In this document: piece after piece, positions 38,668 to 46,589 of the stretch
Numbering within the stretch: position 1 is the first letter of the stretch
Layout: the number at the start of each line of letters is the position of its first letter
Source: Mobilicoccus pelagius NBRC 104925
GTDB taxonomy: Bacteria > Actinomycetota > Actinomycetes > Actinomycetales > Dermatophilaceae
Length of the DNA: 64,000 nt
NCBI RefSeq assembly: GCF_000247995.1
Contig: NZ_BAFE01000027.1
Location: 62,001-126,000 of the forward strand
Direction: 5' to 3'
Position numbers and translations under genes: made by a program
Notes under the pieces: generated by a model
What the model was told of the DNA's origin: nothing
What the model saw: the letters and a program-made list of their open reading frames with translations, nothing else
The model's database searches: none

Positions 38668-39106
38668 GGGTGTGTCCTCCCCGGTTCTTCGGGCGCTTCC
38701 GCCTCCCCCCGCGGTCGCGGCTTCGTCCGCGTCTGCCCGTCGGTGGACAGTGAATCGCACGTCTTGATCGGGTGTCCAGCAGAAAGAGCACGAATGGGAT
38801 GCATCAGGTCATCCGACCTGGTCAGACGTTCAGGAGCGCCCGTACGGCCGACCTGGCGTTCTCTTTCTCGCCTTACCGGATCTTGACCCGGCAGGGGGTT
38901 GGTGGTGGGGGTGTCGCTGGGGCACAATGAAACGACATCGCCGGAATTCATATTTCTCCGATGTGTCACAGACGCGTTCGTGGGTCTTCGCCCGCGTCGC
39001 CATATATCGAGTTTCATCGGGCCTTCGGGTCCCGTCACGGTTCGGTCCGTCCGTGTCCTGCATCGAGGTCGTTGGGGAAGACGTCCCTCACACGCAGGAG
39101 GTCCGG
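38668..39106. other. 439-bp divergent intergenic region, partly AT-rich
   Basis: It separates the small hypothetical gene from DUF3145. CACAAT (38923-38928) with TTGGTG (38899-38904), 18 bp apart, could drive DUF3145 with a leader of about 170 bases. That leader holds an AT-rich stretch near 38940-39015 and a short UUCG-type hairpin at 39019-39033. No known riboswitch structure or gene was recognised. Confidence 0.45.
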
Positions 39107-39616
39107 ATGTCTGTCGCGCCGTCGACGTTGATGACCACTGGGATGGTGTTCGTTCACTCCACCCCGGTGGCCTTGTGCCCCCATATCGGGTGGGCACTGG
39201 ATACCGTGCTGGGTCAGCCCATCCGTCTGGACTGGCAGCCCCAGCGGCTCGGTCGTTCCCTCATGCGTGCCCAGTTCGCCTGGGGTGGTGAGGCGGGCAC
39301 CGGTGCGCGCCTGGCCAGTGTCATGCGCGCATGGGAGAGCGTGCGTTTCGAGGTCACCGAGGACGCCAGCCCGGGCTGCGACGGCTCCCGCTGGTGTCAC
39401 ACGCCGAGCCTCGGCATCCACCACACGTGGCTCGCCGCCAACGGCGACGCCGTCGTCAACGAGGACCGGCTGCGTGCGGTCCTCCGTTCCGCCGACGGCC
39501 CCGCGCTGCGCGAGGAACTCGACCGCGCACTCGGCACCGCGTGGGACGCCGAGCTCGACCCCTTCCGTCACGCCGGTGACGGCGCGCCCACGCGGTGGCT
39601 GTACCGCGTGAGCTGA
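39107..39616 (+). CDS. DUF3145 family protein
   Basis: 169 aa. The sequence from MVFVHSTPVALCPHIGWAL through RLDWQPQ to RFEVTEDASPGCDGSRW and TPSLGIHH is typical of DUF3145, a family found in Actinobacteria and of unknown function. ATG 39107 (MSVAPSTL) follows CAGGAGG. A long leader is predicted. In several actinobacteria this gene lies near the fatty-acid synthase operon, as it does here (the operon starts 1.6 kb on). Confidence 0.88.
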   Translation: MSVAPSTLMTTGMVFVHSTPVALCPHIGWALDTVLGQPIRLDWQPQRLGRSLMRAQFAWGGEAGTGARLASVMRAWESVRFEVTEDASPGCDGSRWCHTPSLGIHHTWLAANGDAVVNEDRLRAVLRSADGPALREELDRALGTAWDAELDPFRHAGDGAPTRWLYRVS

Positions 39617-39936
39617 TCATCCGTCCCCCTTGGGGGTGCCGGGACACCGTCTGCGTGGACGTCCCGGGTGACGTGGTGGTGAGGTCGCGCACCGACCCAT
39701 GGGGATGGGGCCGGTTCGCGGCGAGGCACCGTCCGCGTCGGCAACGACAGAGCCGTCCGGGACCCTCGGGGGATCCCGGGCGGCTTCGTCGTCCCGGCAC
39801 ACCGTCGAGGGGCCAGCCGGGAGGCATCCCGGCGAGGACGACCCAGGGCTCGCCGGGGCGGCGGGAGTGGCTCGCCGTGCGCCGGGGCGGGTGCGCACCC
39901 GAACCGCGCCGGGGAGTCGTCCGTCGGGAGCGCGGC
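39617..39936. other. 320-bp gap between convergent genes
   Basis: It contains the hairpin at 39752-39784 and no frame I would call a gene. Confidence 0.5.
39752..39784. terminator. Hairpin between DUF3145 and the CDF gene
   Basis: 11-bp stem with one G-T pair (39752-39762 with 39774-39784) and an 11-base loop, followed by TTCGTCGTCC. Confidence 0.5.
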
Positions 39937-41091
39937 TCAGTGCGCGCCGTGCTCGTGGGCGGCGTGCGCGGCGGGTTCGAGCTGGAACGTCGAGTGCTCG
40001 ACGTCGAAGTGTCCGGCGAGGCAGTCCTGCACTTCGTCGAGGAGACGCGGGGCGTGTCCGTCGTGGAAGCAGGAGTCGTCGACGACGACGTGGGCCGAGA
40101 GGGCGGGCAGGTCGCTCGAGACGCTCCAGGCATGGAGGTCGTGGACGGCGTGGACGTGGTCGAGCGCGAGGAGATGGGCGCGGACCGCGTCGAGGTCGAC
40201 CCCGGGCGGGGTGCCCTCGAGCAGCACGGTGCCGGTGTCGCGGAGCAGACCGGTGGCGGCACGGAGCATGAGGGCGCACACGAGCAGCGAGGCGATCGCG
40301 TCGGCACGGGTCCATCCCGTGAGGAGGATGACGACGCCGGCGAGCAGCGTCGCGACGAACCCGTAGAGGTCGGTGAGGATGTGCTGGTAGGCGCCCTCGA
40401 CGTTGAGGCTCGACCGGTTGGCGCGGGCGACGATCCAGGCGACGACGACGTTGACGACGATCCCCACGGCGGCGACGACGAGGACGGGGCCGCCTGCGAC
40501 CGGGGGCGGGGCGACGAGGCGGCGGACGCTCTCGACCGCGAGGGCGAGCCCCACGACGAGGAGGGTCGCGCCGTTGACGGCGGCGGAGAGGATCTCGGCG
40601 CGACGCCACCCCCACGTGAACTGCTCCGAGGCCGGACGCCGCACGAGGCGGGTCGCCCACCACGCCATCGCGAGGGCGCCGACGTCGGAGAGCATGTGGC
40701 CCGCGTCGGAGAGGAGCGCGAGGGATCCCGAGGAGAGACCGACGACGACCTCGCCGACGAGGAACACGAAGAGGAGCACGAGAGCGAGAGCGAGCGGGCG
40801 CGCCTGCGCGTCCGGGGTGACGCCGTGATGGTGGCCCGCATGGTCGTGGCCGGTACCGTCGTGAGCTCCGAGGCGACGATGCGCGTGGGCGTGGCGACTC
40901 GCGCCGTCGGAACGCGTGGTGGCCGCGCGGCCGGTGTCCTGTTCATGGCCGGGGCCCGAGGAGGGCGAGTCGTGCGGCACACCGGCCCGGTCCCCGCGGG
41001 ACGTCGGTGCGCCTCCGTCCACCGCTGTGCACCGGCCGCCCGCGGCGCGGGGTGGGGGCAGGGCGCACCCGCCGTTCGAGCAGGTGGTCAT
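39937..41091 (-). CDS. Cation diffusion facilitator (ZitB/CzcD-like) metal exporter
   Basis: 384 aa. Six-span CDF transporter exporting Zn2+ or related divalent metals by proton exchange. Spans run from ~98 to ~285; SDAGHMLSD in TM2 and HILTDLYGF in TM5 provide the HxxxD-type metal ligands. The N terminus is unusual: a Cys-rich start (CSNGGCALPP) followed by ~90 residues ending in a His/Asp-rich stretch (HDGTGHDHAGHHHG), probably a metal-sensing or buffering tail. The C-terminal tail is also His-rich (HAAHEHGAH). ATG 41091 keeps the Cys motif. Metal identity unknown. Confidence 0.9.
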   Translation of the reverse strand: MTTCSNGGCALPPPRAAGGRCTAVDGGAPTSRGDRAGVPHDSPSSGPGHEQDTGRAATTRSDGASRHAHAHRRLGAHDGTGHDHAGHHHGVTPDAQARPLALALVLLFVFLVGEVVVGLSSGSLALLSDAGHMLSDVGALAMAWWATRLVRRPASEQFTWGWRRAEILSAAVNGATLLVVGLALAVESVRRLVAPPPVAGGPVLVVAAVGIVVNVVVAWIVARANRSSLNVEGAYQHILTDLYGFVATLLAGVVILLTGWTRADAIASLLVCALMLRAATGLLRDTGTVLLEGTPPGVDLDAVRAHLLALDHVHAVHDLHAWSVSSDLPALSAHVVVDDSCFHDGHAPRLLDEVQDCLAGHFDVEHSTFQLEPAAHAAHEHGAH

Positions 41092-41161
41092 GATCCTCCT
41101 TCCTCGCGACGGTCGCCTCCGGTCACGGGAGGATCGGTGTCTCCCACACCACCTCCCGTGA

Positions 41162-41202
41162 CCCGGCCGCTGCCCCGCCCCTCGTGGGGGGCAGCGGCCG
41201 GG
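41162..41202. terminator. Terminator-like hairpin after fabF
   Basis: 15-bp perfect stem (41162-41176 with 41188-41202), 11-base loop, 9 bp past the fabF stop; it likely ends the fab operon before the CDF gene on the same strand. Confidence 0.7.
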
Positions 41203-41210
41203 CGGTGAGG

Positions 41211-42458
41211 TCAGACGCTGCGGAAGGCGAGGGCGACGTTGCAGCCGCCGAAGCCGAAGCTGTTGTCGAGGGCCACGATATCACCGGAGGGGAGCGGGCG
41301 AGGCTGCCCGACGACGACGTCGAGGTCGATGGCCGGGTCCTTGTCGTCGAGGTTGATCTGCGCCGGGGCGATGCGTTCGGCGAGGGCCTTGACGGTGAAG
41401 ATCGCCTCGAGGGCGCCGGCGGCGCCGAGGAGGTGGCCGGTCATCGACTTGGTCGCGCTGACGGCGAGGTGGTCGATGCGGTCGTCGAACGCGGCGTGGA
41501 TCGCCTTGCACTCGGCGATGTCGCCGACGGGCGTGGAGGTCGCGTGGGCGTTGACGTGCACGACCTCGCGGGGGTCGATGTCGCCGAGCTCCATCGCCTG
41601 TCGCATCGCGGCGGAGGCGCCGATGCCCTCCGGCTCGGGGGCGGCGGCGTGGAAGGCGTCGTTCGTCAGTCCGGCAGAGACGAGTTCGGCGTAGATGCGG
41701 GCACCGCGCGCCTTGGCGTGCTCCTCGGTCTCGAGGACGAGCATGGCTGCACCCTCGGCGATGACGAACCCGTCGCGGCCGACGTCGTAGGGCCGGGAGG
41801 CGCGCTGCGGTTCGTCGTTGCGGGTGGAGAGCGCCTGCATCGCGGCGAACCCGCCGATGGGCAGGGGGTGGATCGCGGCCTCGGTTCCGCCGGCGACGAC
41901 CATGTCGGCGCGTCCCTCGCGGATCGTGCGGATTCCGCTGGCGATGCCTTCGGCGCCCGAGGCGCAGGCGCTCACGGGGGTGTGGCCGCCGCCGCGGGCC
42001 TCGAGGTCCATCGCGACGGCGCCGGTGGGGGAGTTGACGAGGAGCATGGGGACCGACGTCGGCATGACGCGACGCGGGCCGCGGGTGCGCAGGGCCTCCC
42101 AGGCGGTGATGAGCGTGTCGATGCCGCCGATGCCGGATCCGACGGCGACGGCGAGGCGCTCGGGTTCGATCCCCGGGGCGCCGGCGTCGGCCCAGGCCTC
42201 ACGGGCCGCGATGAGGGCGTACTGGGCGCACGGGTCCTGACGGCGGACCTCGACGCGGGTGAGGACGTCGGAGGAGGGCACGGCGAGGGTCGCGCCCATC
42301 GTCACGGGGAGGGAATACTCGGCCACCCAGTCGGCGTCGAGGGCGCGGGCGCCGGAGGTGCCGGCCAGGAGCGCGTCCCACGTGGAGGGCACGTCACCGC
42401 CGAGGGGCGTCGTCGCGCCGAGGCCGGTGACGACGATGCGGTCACGGGTGGTGGACAT
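41211..42458 (-). CDS. fabF: 3-oxoacyl-ACP synthase II
   Basis: 415 aa. Condensing enzyme that elongates acyl-ACP with malonyl-ACP. The catalytic Cys is in PVSACASGAEGI, and the two His lie in HVNAHATSTPVGD and SMTGHLLGAAGALEA, with the Lys in SATKSM: the full C-H-H-K set. Last gene of the fabD-fabH-acpP-fabF operon on the minus strand. It is 101 bp from acpP, with a strong hairpin between, suggesting lower expression than acpP. Confidence 0.96.
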   Translation of the reverse strand: MSTTRDRIVVTGLGATTPLGGDVPSTWDALLAGTSGARALDADWVAEYSLPVTMGATLAVPSSDVLTRVEVRRQDPCAQYALIAAREAWADAGAPGIEPERLAVAVGSGIGGIDTLITAWEALRTRGPRRVMPTSVPMLLVNSPTGAVAMDLEARGGGHTPVSACASGAEGIASGIRTIREGRADMVVAGGTEAAIHPLPIGGFAAMQALSTRNDEPQRASRPYDVGRDGFVIAEGAAMLVLETEEHAKARGARIYAELVSAGLTNDAFHAAAPEPEGIGASAAMRQAMELGDIDPREVVHVNAHATSTPVGDIAECKAIHAAFDDRIDHLAVSATKSMTGHLLGAAGALEAIFTVKALAERIAPAQINLDDKDPAIDLDVVVGQPRPLPSGDIVALDNSFGFGGCNVALAFRSV

Positions 42459-42517
42459 GGTGGATTCCTCCTGCGGGACGTGCGGGGTTCGGCGGGTGCG
42501 TGGGGTGAGGGGCGGCG

Positions 42518-42554
42518 GATCGTCGGGCCGGGCGTGGGGCCCGGCCCGACGATC
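42518..42554 (-). terminator. Strong hairpin just after acpP, inside the fab operon
   Basis: 16-bp perfect stem (42518-42533 with 42539-42554), 5-base loop, beginning 5 bases after the acpP stop on the minus strand. It could be a partial terminator or 3'-end stabiliser that raises acpP mRNA over fabF. Confidence 0.65.
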
Positions 42555-42559
42555 GGTGC

Positions 42560-42814
42560 TCAGGCCTGGGCGTTCTTGACGTAGTCGACGGCGTCGCCGA
42601 CGGTGCGGAGGTCCTTGACGGCCTCGTCGGGGATCTTCACGCCGAACTTGTCCTCGGCCTCGACGACGATCTGCATCATCGAGAGCGAGTCGATGTCGAG
42701 GTCCTCCTGGAAGGACTTGTCGCGCTCGACGGCGCTCGTGTCGAGGCCGGTCTCGGCGTTGATGATCTCGGCGAGGCCCGCGAGGATCTCCTGGTCGGAC
42801 GTGATGGTGGCCAT
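42560..42814 (-). CDS. acpP: Acyl carrier protein
   Basis: 84 aa, very acidic. Phosphopantetheine attachment is Ser43 in DIDSLSMM. Helix II (QIVVEAEDKFGVKIPDE) is typical. It carries growing acyl chains between the Fab enzymes encoded beside it. AAGGAGAAGAA lies before the ATG on the minus strand, a strong ribosome site fitting high expression. Confidence 0.96.
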   Translation of the reverse strand: MATITSDQEILAGLAEIINAETGLDTSAVERDKSFQEDLDIDSLSMMQIVVEAEDKFGVKIPDEAVKDLRTVGDAVDYVKNAQA

Positions 42815-42960
42815 GGGGTTCTTCTCCTTGTGTCGGTGCTGCTGGTGGTCGTGCTGCTGGGCTGGTGCGGATTGCGGTGCGTACGTGGGGTCCCGACGTA
42901 CGGCGGGGGATCAGGGGCGGCAGGCCCGGTGCGGGGTGCGCAGGCGGGCGGGAGGGGCGT

Positions 42961-44007
42961 TCACGGGACGCGGACCACCTGCCCGGCCCAGGCGAGTCCG
43001 GCCCCGAACCCGAGGAGGAGCGCGAGGTCGCCGGAGCGTGCCCGGCCCTCGCGTCGGAGGCGGGTGAGGGCGAGAGGGACGGACGCGGCGGAGGTGTTCG
43101 CCATGTCGACGAGGTCGTCGCGGGCGACGACGACGTGGTCGGGCAGGTGCATCCGCTTGACCATCGCGTCGATGATGCGGACGTTGGCCTGGTGTGGGAC
43201 GAACACGTCGAGGTCGTCGGCGGTGATCCCGGCGGTCGCGAGGACGTCGGCGGCGACGGCGGCGACGTGGGTCACGGCCCACCGGAACACGGCCGGCCCC
43301 TCCATGCCGATCGAGGGGAACGGTGCGAGGTCGTCGGGGACGACGCCGGAGTCGCGCATCGTCTCCCAGTCGTGACGGACCTGCGTCCAGTCACGCGTCT
43401 GGGCGATCTGACCGGCGCCGGCGCCGTCGGCGCCGAGGAACGAGGCGGAGATGCCGGGGGAGTCGGACGGGCCGACGACCGCGGCGGCGGCGCCGTCGCC
43501 GAAGATGAACGCCGTCGTGCGGTCGTGGGGGTCGCGGAAGTCGGAGAACTTCTCGGTGCCGACGACGAGGACGTGGCGGGCCGAGCCGGCGCGCACGGCG
43601 TCGTCGGCGACGGCGACGCCGTAGCAGAACCCGGCGCAGGCGGCGCCGAGGTCGTAGGCGGCGGCGCGGTGGGCACCGACCGCGTGCGCGACCATGGGGG
43701 CGGCGGCGGGGGTCTGCCAGGGGTGGGTGATCGAGGCGACGACGACGAGGTCGACGTCCTCGGCGGTGATGCCGGCGTCGTCGAGCGCGGCGCGGGCGGC
43801 CGTGGCGGACATCGTCACGACCGTCTCCTCGGCCGTGGCGAGGCGGCGGGCGGCGATGCCCGATCGGTCGCGGATCCACTCGTCGCTGCTGTCGATCGCC
43901 TCGACGATCTCGCTGTTGGGGACGACGTGGGCCGGGCGGAAGTCGCCAAGGCCGAGGATCGCCGTGAACTCGTGTCCGCGGCGCTGCGCGAGGCGCACCT
44001 CGCTCAC
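42961..44007 (-). CDS. fabH: 3-oxoacyl-ACP synthase III
   Basis: 348 aa. Starts fatty-acid synthesis by condensing acyl-CoA with malonyl-ACP; in actinobacteria it often accepts branched primers. Catalytic triad: Cys in GAACAGFCYG, His in VPHQANVRII and Asn in MANTSAASVP. GTG 44007 overlaps the fabD stop by 4 bp, showing coupling. Primer preference cannot be read. Confidence 0.95.
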   Translation of the reverse strand: MSEVRLAQRRGHEFTAILGLGDFRPAHVVPNSEIVEAIDSSDEWIRDRSGIAARRLATAEETVVTMSATAARAALDDAGITAEDVDLVVVASITHPWQTPAAAPMVAHAVGAHRAAAYDLGAACAGFCYGVAVADDAVRAGSARHVLVVGTEKFSDFRDPHDRTTAFIFGDGAAAAVVGPSDSPGISASFLGADGAGAGQIAQTRDWTQVRHDWETMRDSGVVPDDLAPFPSIGMEGPAVFRWAVTHVAAVAADVLATAGITADDLDVFVPHQANVRIIDAMVKRMHLPDHVVVARDDLVDMANTSAASVPLALTRLRREGRARSGDLALLLGFGAGLAWAGQVVRVP

Positions 44008-45005
44008 GGCCGGCCGTCCCGGGCGGTGACGCCGGCACCCACGGGCTGCGGCGACGCGTCGACGGCGCTGGCGTGCTCGGCGACGAACGCCCGTGCCTCG
44101 TCGAGCGACTCGGGACCGGTGAGCGCGCAGAGCGCGACGCCCTTGAGTCCGCGCTTGGCAAGTCCGACGAGGGTGCCGGAGGGGACGAGCTCGAGGATGC
44201 CGGTGACGCCGAGGGCGGCGAACCGCTCCATGCAGAGATCCCAGCGGACGGGGTTGCTCACCTGGTCGACGAGTCGACGGAGGAACTCGGCACCGGACGT
44301 GACGGGCTCGCCGTCACGGTTGGAGACGATCGGCACGACGGGGTCGGCGACGGCCGCGGTGGCCGCGGCCTGCGCGAGCGCGTCGACGGCCGGGGCCATC
44401 CAGCGGGTGTGGAACGCGCCGGCGACGGAGAGTGGGACGACCCGGGTGCGGGCGGGAGGTTCGGCGGCGAGGGCCGCGAGGGCCTCGAGGTCGCCGGCGG
44501 CGACGATCTGTCCCGCGCCGTTGACGTTCGCGGGGGTGAGTCCGTGACTCTCGATCGCGGCGAGGACCTCCTCGGGGCGACCGCCGAGGGCGGCGCTCAT
44601 CCCGGTGGGGTGGGCAGCGCTCGCCTGCGCCATGGCGCGCCCGCGGACACCGACGAGCGAGAGGGCCTCGGCCGGGGTGAGGGCGCCGGCGAGCGCGGCG
44701 GCCGTGAACTCGCCGACGGAGTGACCGGCGACGGCGACGGCGGGGGGCACGCGGAGGGCATCGTCCGTGCCGTCGGGGTCGAGGAGGGCAGCGTGGCTCA
44801 GGAGGCCGCTCGCGACGATGAGCGGCTGGGCGACCGCGGTGTCGCGGATCGTCTCGGCGTCGGACGTCGTGCCGTGGGCGAGGAGGTCGAGGCCGGCCGC
44901 GTCGGCGTACGACTCGAGCCGGGCCTGCATGCCGGGCAGCTCGAGCCACGAGGAGAGGAGACCGGGGACCTGGGAGCCCTGTCCAGGGCAGGCGATGACG
45001 AGCAC
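44004..45005 (-). CDS. fabD: Malonyl-CoA:ACP transacylase
   Basis: About 333 aa. Moves malonyl from CoA to ACP. Motifs: ACPGQGSQVPG at the N terminus and the active serine in GHSVGEF, with a late catalytic His. GTG 45005 (VLVIACPGQG) was chosen over the longer frame because GGGAGG sits eight bases upstream and it matches the family start. First gene of the fab operon; the palindrome at 45072-45088 lies 67-83 bp upstream. Confidence 0.94.
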   Translation of the reverse strand: MLVIACPGQGSQVPGLLSSWLELPGMQARLESYADAAGLDLLAHGTTSDAETIRDTAVAQPLIVASGLLSHAALLDPDGTDDALRVPPAVAVAGHSVGEFTAAALAGALTPAEALSLVGVRGRAMAQASAAHPTGMSAALGGRPEEVLAAIESHGLTPANVNGAGQIVAAGDLEALAALAAEPPARTRVVPLSVAGAFHTRWMAPAVDALAQAAATAAVADPVVPIVSNRDGEPVTSGAEFLRRLVDQVSNPVRWDLCMERFAALGVTGILELVPSGTLVGLAKRGLKGVALCALTGPESLDEARAFVAEHASAVDASPQPVGAGVTARDGRP

Positions 45006-45071
45006 TCGTTCAGCCTCCCGGACGAGCGTCTGCCGGTCAGTCTCGGACGGTGACAATTACCGACGGGTCTT

Positions 45072-45088
45072 TTGGAGGAATCCTCCAA
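45072..45088. promoter_or_regulatory. 17-bp palindrome upstream of fabD, candidate FasR-type operator
   Basis: TTGGAGGAATCCTCCAA is perfect around a central A. It stands 67 bp before fabD and about 105 bp past the regulator stop, in an AT-richer gap that also holds TAATTG-like -10 sequence. Its position fits an activator site for the fab promoter. The protein that binds is inferred. Confidence 0.55.
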
Positions 45089-45192
45089 CTCGTGGGGCGC
45101 GTGTGGCTGCGACGCCGGGAACGACGGAGACCTGCGACCGCTCATACGAGGCCTCTCGGCATCCGGTGGCGACGGGGCAGGATTCAGTCGAT

Positions 45193-46380
45193 TCAGTCGC
45201 CGGTGCGCCCGGAGCCGTGGAACCGCTTCTCGGAGTGCGCGAGCCGCCCGAGCGCGATGCCGGTCGCGAGGACGTGCGCCTCGCGGGGCGAGGTGGGGTC
45301 GAGCCCGACGAGGTCGCCGACGCGGCCGAGGCGGTACCGGACCGTGTTGGCGTGGACGAACAGGGACCGCGCGGTGGCCTCGAGGACCCGGCCGCACTCG
45401 AGGTAGGCCTCGACGGTGGCGAGGAGATCCCCGCCTGCGGCCTGGAGCGGGGTGAACGTACGGTCGACGAGGTGGGCGCGGGCGGGCCGCTCGCCGAGGA
45501 GGACCCGCTCGGGGAGGAGGTCGTCGGCCTCGACGAGGCGTGGTGCGCCGGGCCAGGCGGGGGCGGCGAGGAGTCCGGACATCGCGGCCCGGGCGGAGCG
45601 TCCGGCGGCGAAGAGCCGGGGCACGACGGGGCCGACGGCGACCGGCCCGTCTCCGAAGTGCGGGGCGAGGGCGGCGACGGCCTCGCGCACCTCCGCTCCG
45701 CCGAGCACGGCGACGAGGGTGCGCCCCTGGACGCCGAGGAGGCAGGCGAGGCCGCGTCGTTCGGCGTCGCGGCGCAGGGCGTCCATCCCGATGTCGGTGT
45801 GGTCGGGGGCGCGCCCGACCGCGACGAGGACGGGTGCCGTGTCGGCCCACCCGAGGGCGTTGGCGCGCAGCGAGATGTCCTCGTCGGTGTCGCCCCGCAG
45901 CAGCGCGTCGACGACGAGCGACTCCAGCCGGGCGTCCCACGCTCCGCGCCGTTCGTAGGCATGGGCGTAGACGTGCGCCGCGGCGAACGCGACCTCGCGG
46001 GAGTACCGGAGGATCGTCTCCGAGAGTGCCATCTCCTCACCCGGGGCGGCGAGGTCGTCGACCTTGGACTCGACGACCTCGAGGACCCCACGGATGAGGT
46101 CGAGGGTCTGCGAGAGGGAGATCGAGCGGGTGAGCTCGGTGGGGGCGGCGCCGAAGACGACCGAGCGGAGGCGGGCGGTCTCGTCCAGGCCCTTGCACCA
46201 CCGGAGGAACGAGGTGAGGCCCGTGTGGGCCACGAGGGAGACCCACGACCGTTCCTGGGCGGGCAGCGCCCGGTACCACGGGAGGGTCGCCTCGAGGTGG
46301 CCGTTCGCGGCGGTGGTGAGTGCGCCGATCGAGCGTTCGAGGCGCTGGATGGTCTCCTCCCCGCACCTCGGTTCGCACAT
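45193..46380 (-). CDS. PucR-type regulator, FasR-like, of the fatty-acid synthase operon
   Basis: About 395 aa. The C terminus is a PucR-type helix-turn-helix (AYLECGRVLEATARSLFVHANTVRYRLGRV, where the recognition helix is NTVRYRL). The middle is a GGDEF-like or sensor domain with no clear motifs. In Streptomyces, FasR of this family sits beside fabD-fabH-acpP-fabF and activates it; the same placement holds here. ATG 46380 is supported by TAGGGT seven bases upstream; GTG 46389 is less likely. A ligand, perhaps acyl-CoA-related, is not shown by the sequence. Confidence 0.85.
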   Translation of the reverse strand: MCEPRCGEETIQRLERSIGALTTAANGHLEATLPWYRALPAQERSWVSLVAHTGLTSFLRWCKGLDETARLRSVVFGAAPTELTRSISLSQTLDLIRGVLEVVESKVDDLAAPGEEMALSETILRYSREVAFAAAHVYAHAYERRGAWDARLESLVVDALLRGDTDEDISLRANALGWADTAPVLVAVGRAPDHTDIGMDALRRDAERRGLACLLGVQGRTLVAVLGGAEVREAVAALAPHFGDGPVAVGPVVPRLFAAGRSARAAMSGLLAAPAWPGAPRLVEADDLLPERVLLGERPARAHLVDRTFTPLQAAGGDLLATVEAYLECGRVLEATARSLFVHANTVRYRLGRVGDLVGLDPTSPREAHVLATGIALGRLAHSEKRFHGSGRTGD

Positions 46381-46387
46381 GGGCGTC

Positions 46388-46393
46388 ACCCTA
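46388..46393 (-). promoter_or_regulatory. -10 element (TAGGGT) of the FasR-like gene
   Basis: On the minus strand TAGGGT is seven bases before ATG 46380, again implying a leaderless or near-leaderless transcript. Confidence 0.42.
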
Positions 46394-46497
46394 ACCCGCC
46401 CGGCCGGGTGCCCCCGCGGTGGACGACGGGGCGCCCGGCCGGAGGGGGAGGACGGAACGCAGGAGGAGGGCTCGGGGTCGTCTGCCGTCGGGGCGTG

Positions 46498-46581
46498 GTC
46501 GGCGGACGACGGACGACGGACGACGGTCGGCGGACGACGGTCGGCGGACGACGGTCGGCGGACGACGGTCGGCGGACAGCG
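46498..46581. repeat. 14-bp minisatellite, six copies
   Basis: Unit GTCGGCGGACGACG begins at 46498, 46526, 46540, 46554 and, with small changes, 46512 and 46568. The period is not a multiple of three, so it would be read in changing frames and is not protein-selected. It lies at the decayed end of a pseudogene. Confidence 0.9.
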
Positions 46582-46589
46582 GTCGGCCG

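Noticed and set aside
37265-39100. Right-hand attachment site repeating the tRNA 3' end
   Set aside because: No copy of the CAT-tRNA 3' sequence was seen there, and no integrase exists in the window.
38929-39106. Riboswitch in the DUF3145 leader
   Set aside because: Only one short UUCG-type hairpin was found and no known aptamer core.
46498-46581. Coding repeat protein in the minisatellite
   Set aside because: A 14-bp period changes frame at each copy, and the segment lies past a frameshifted pseudogene.
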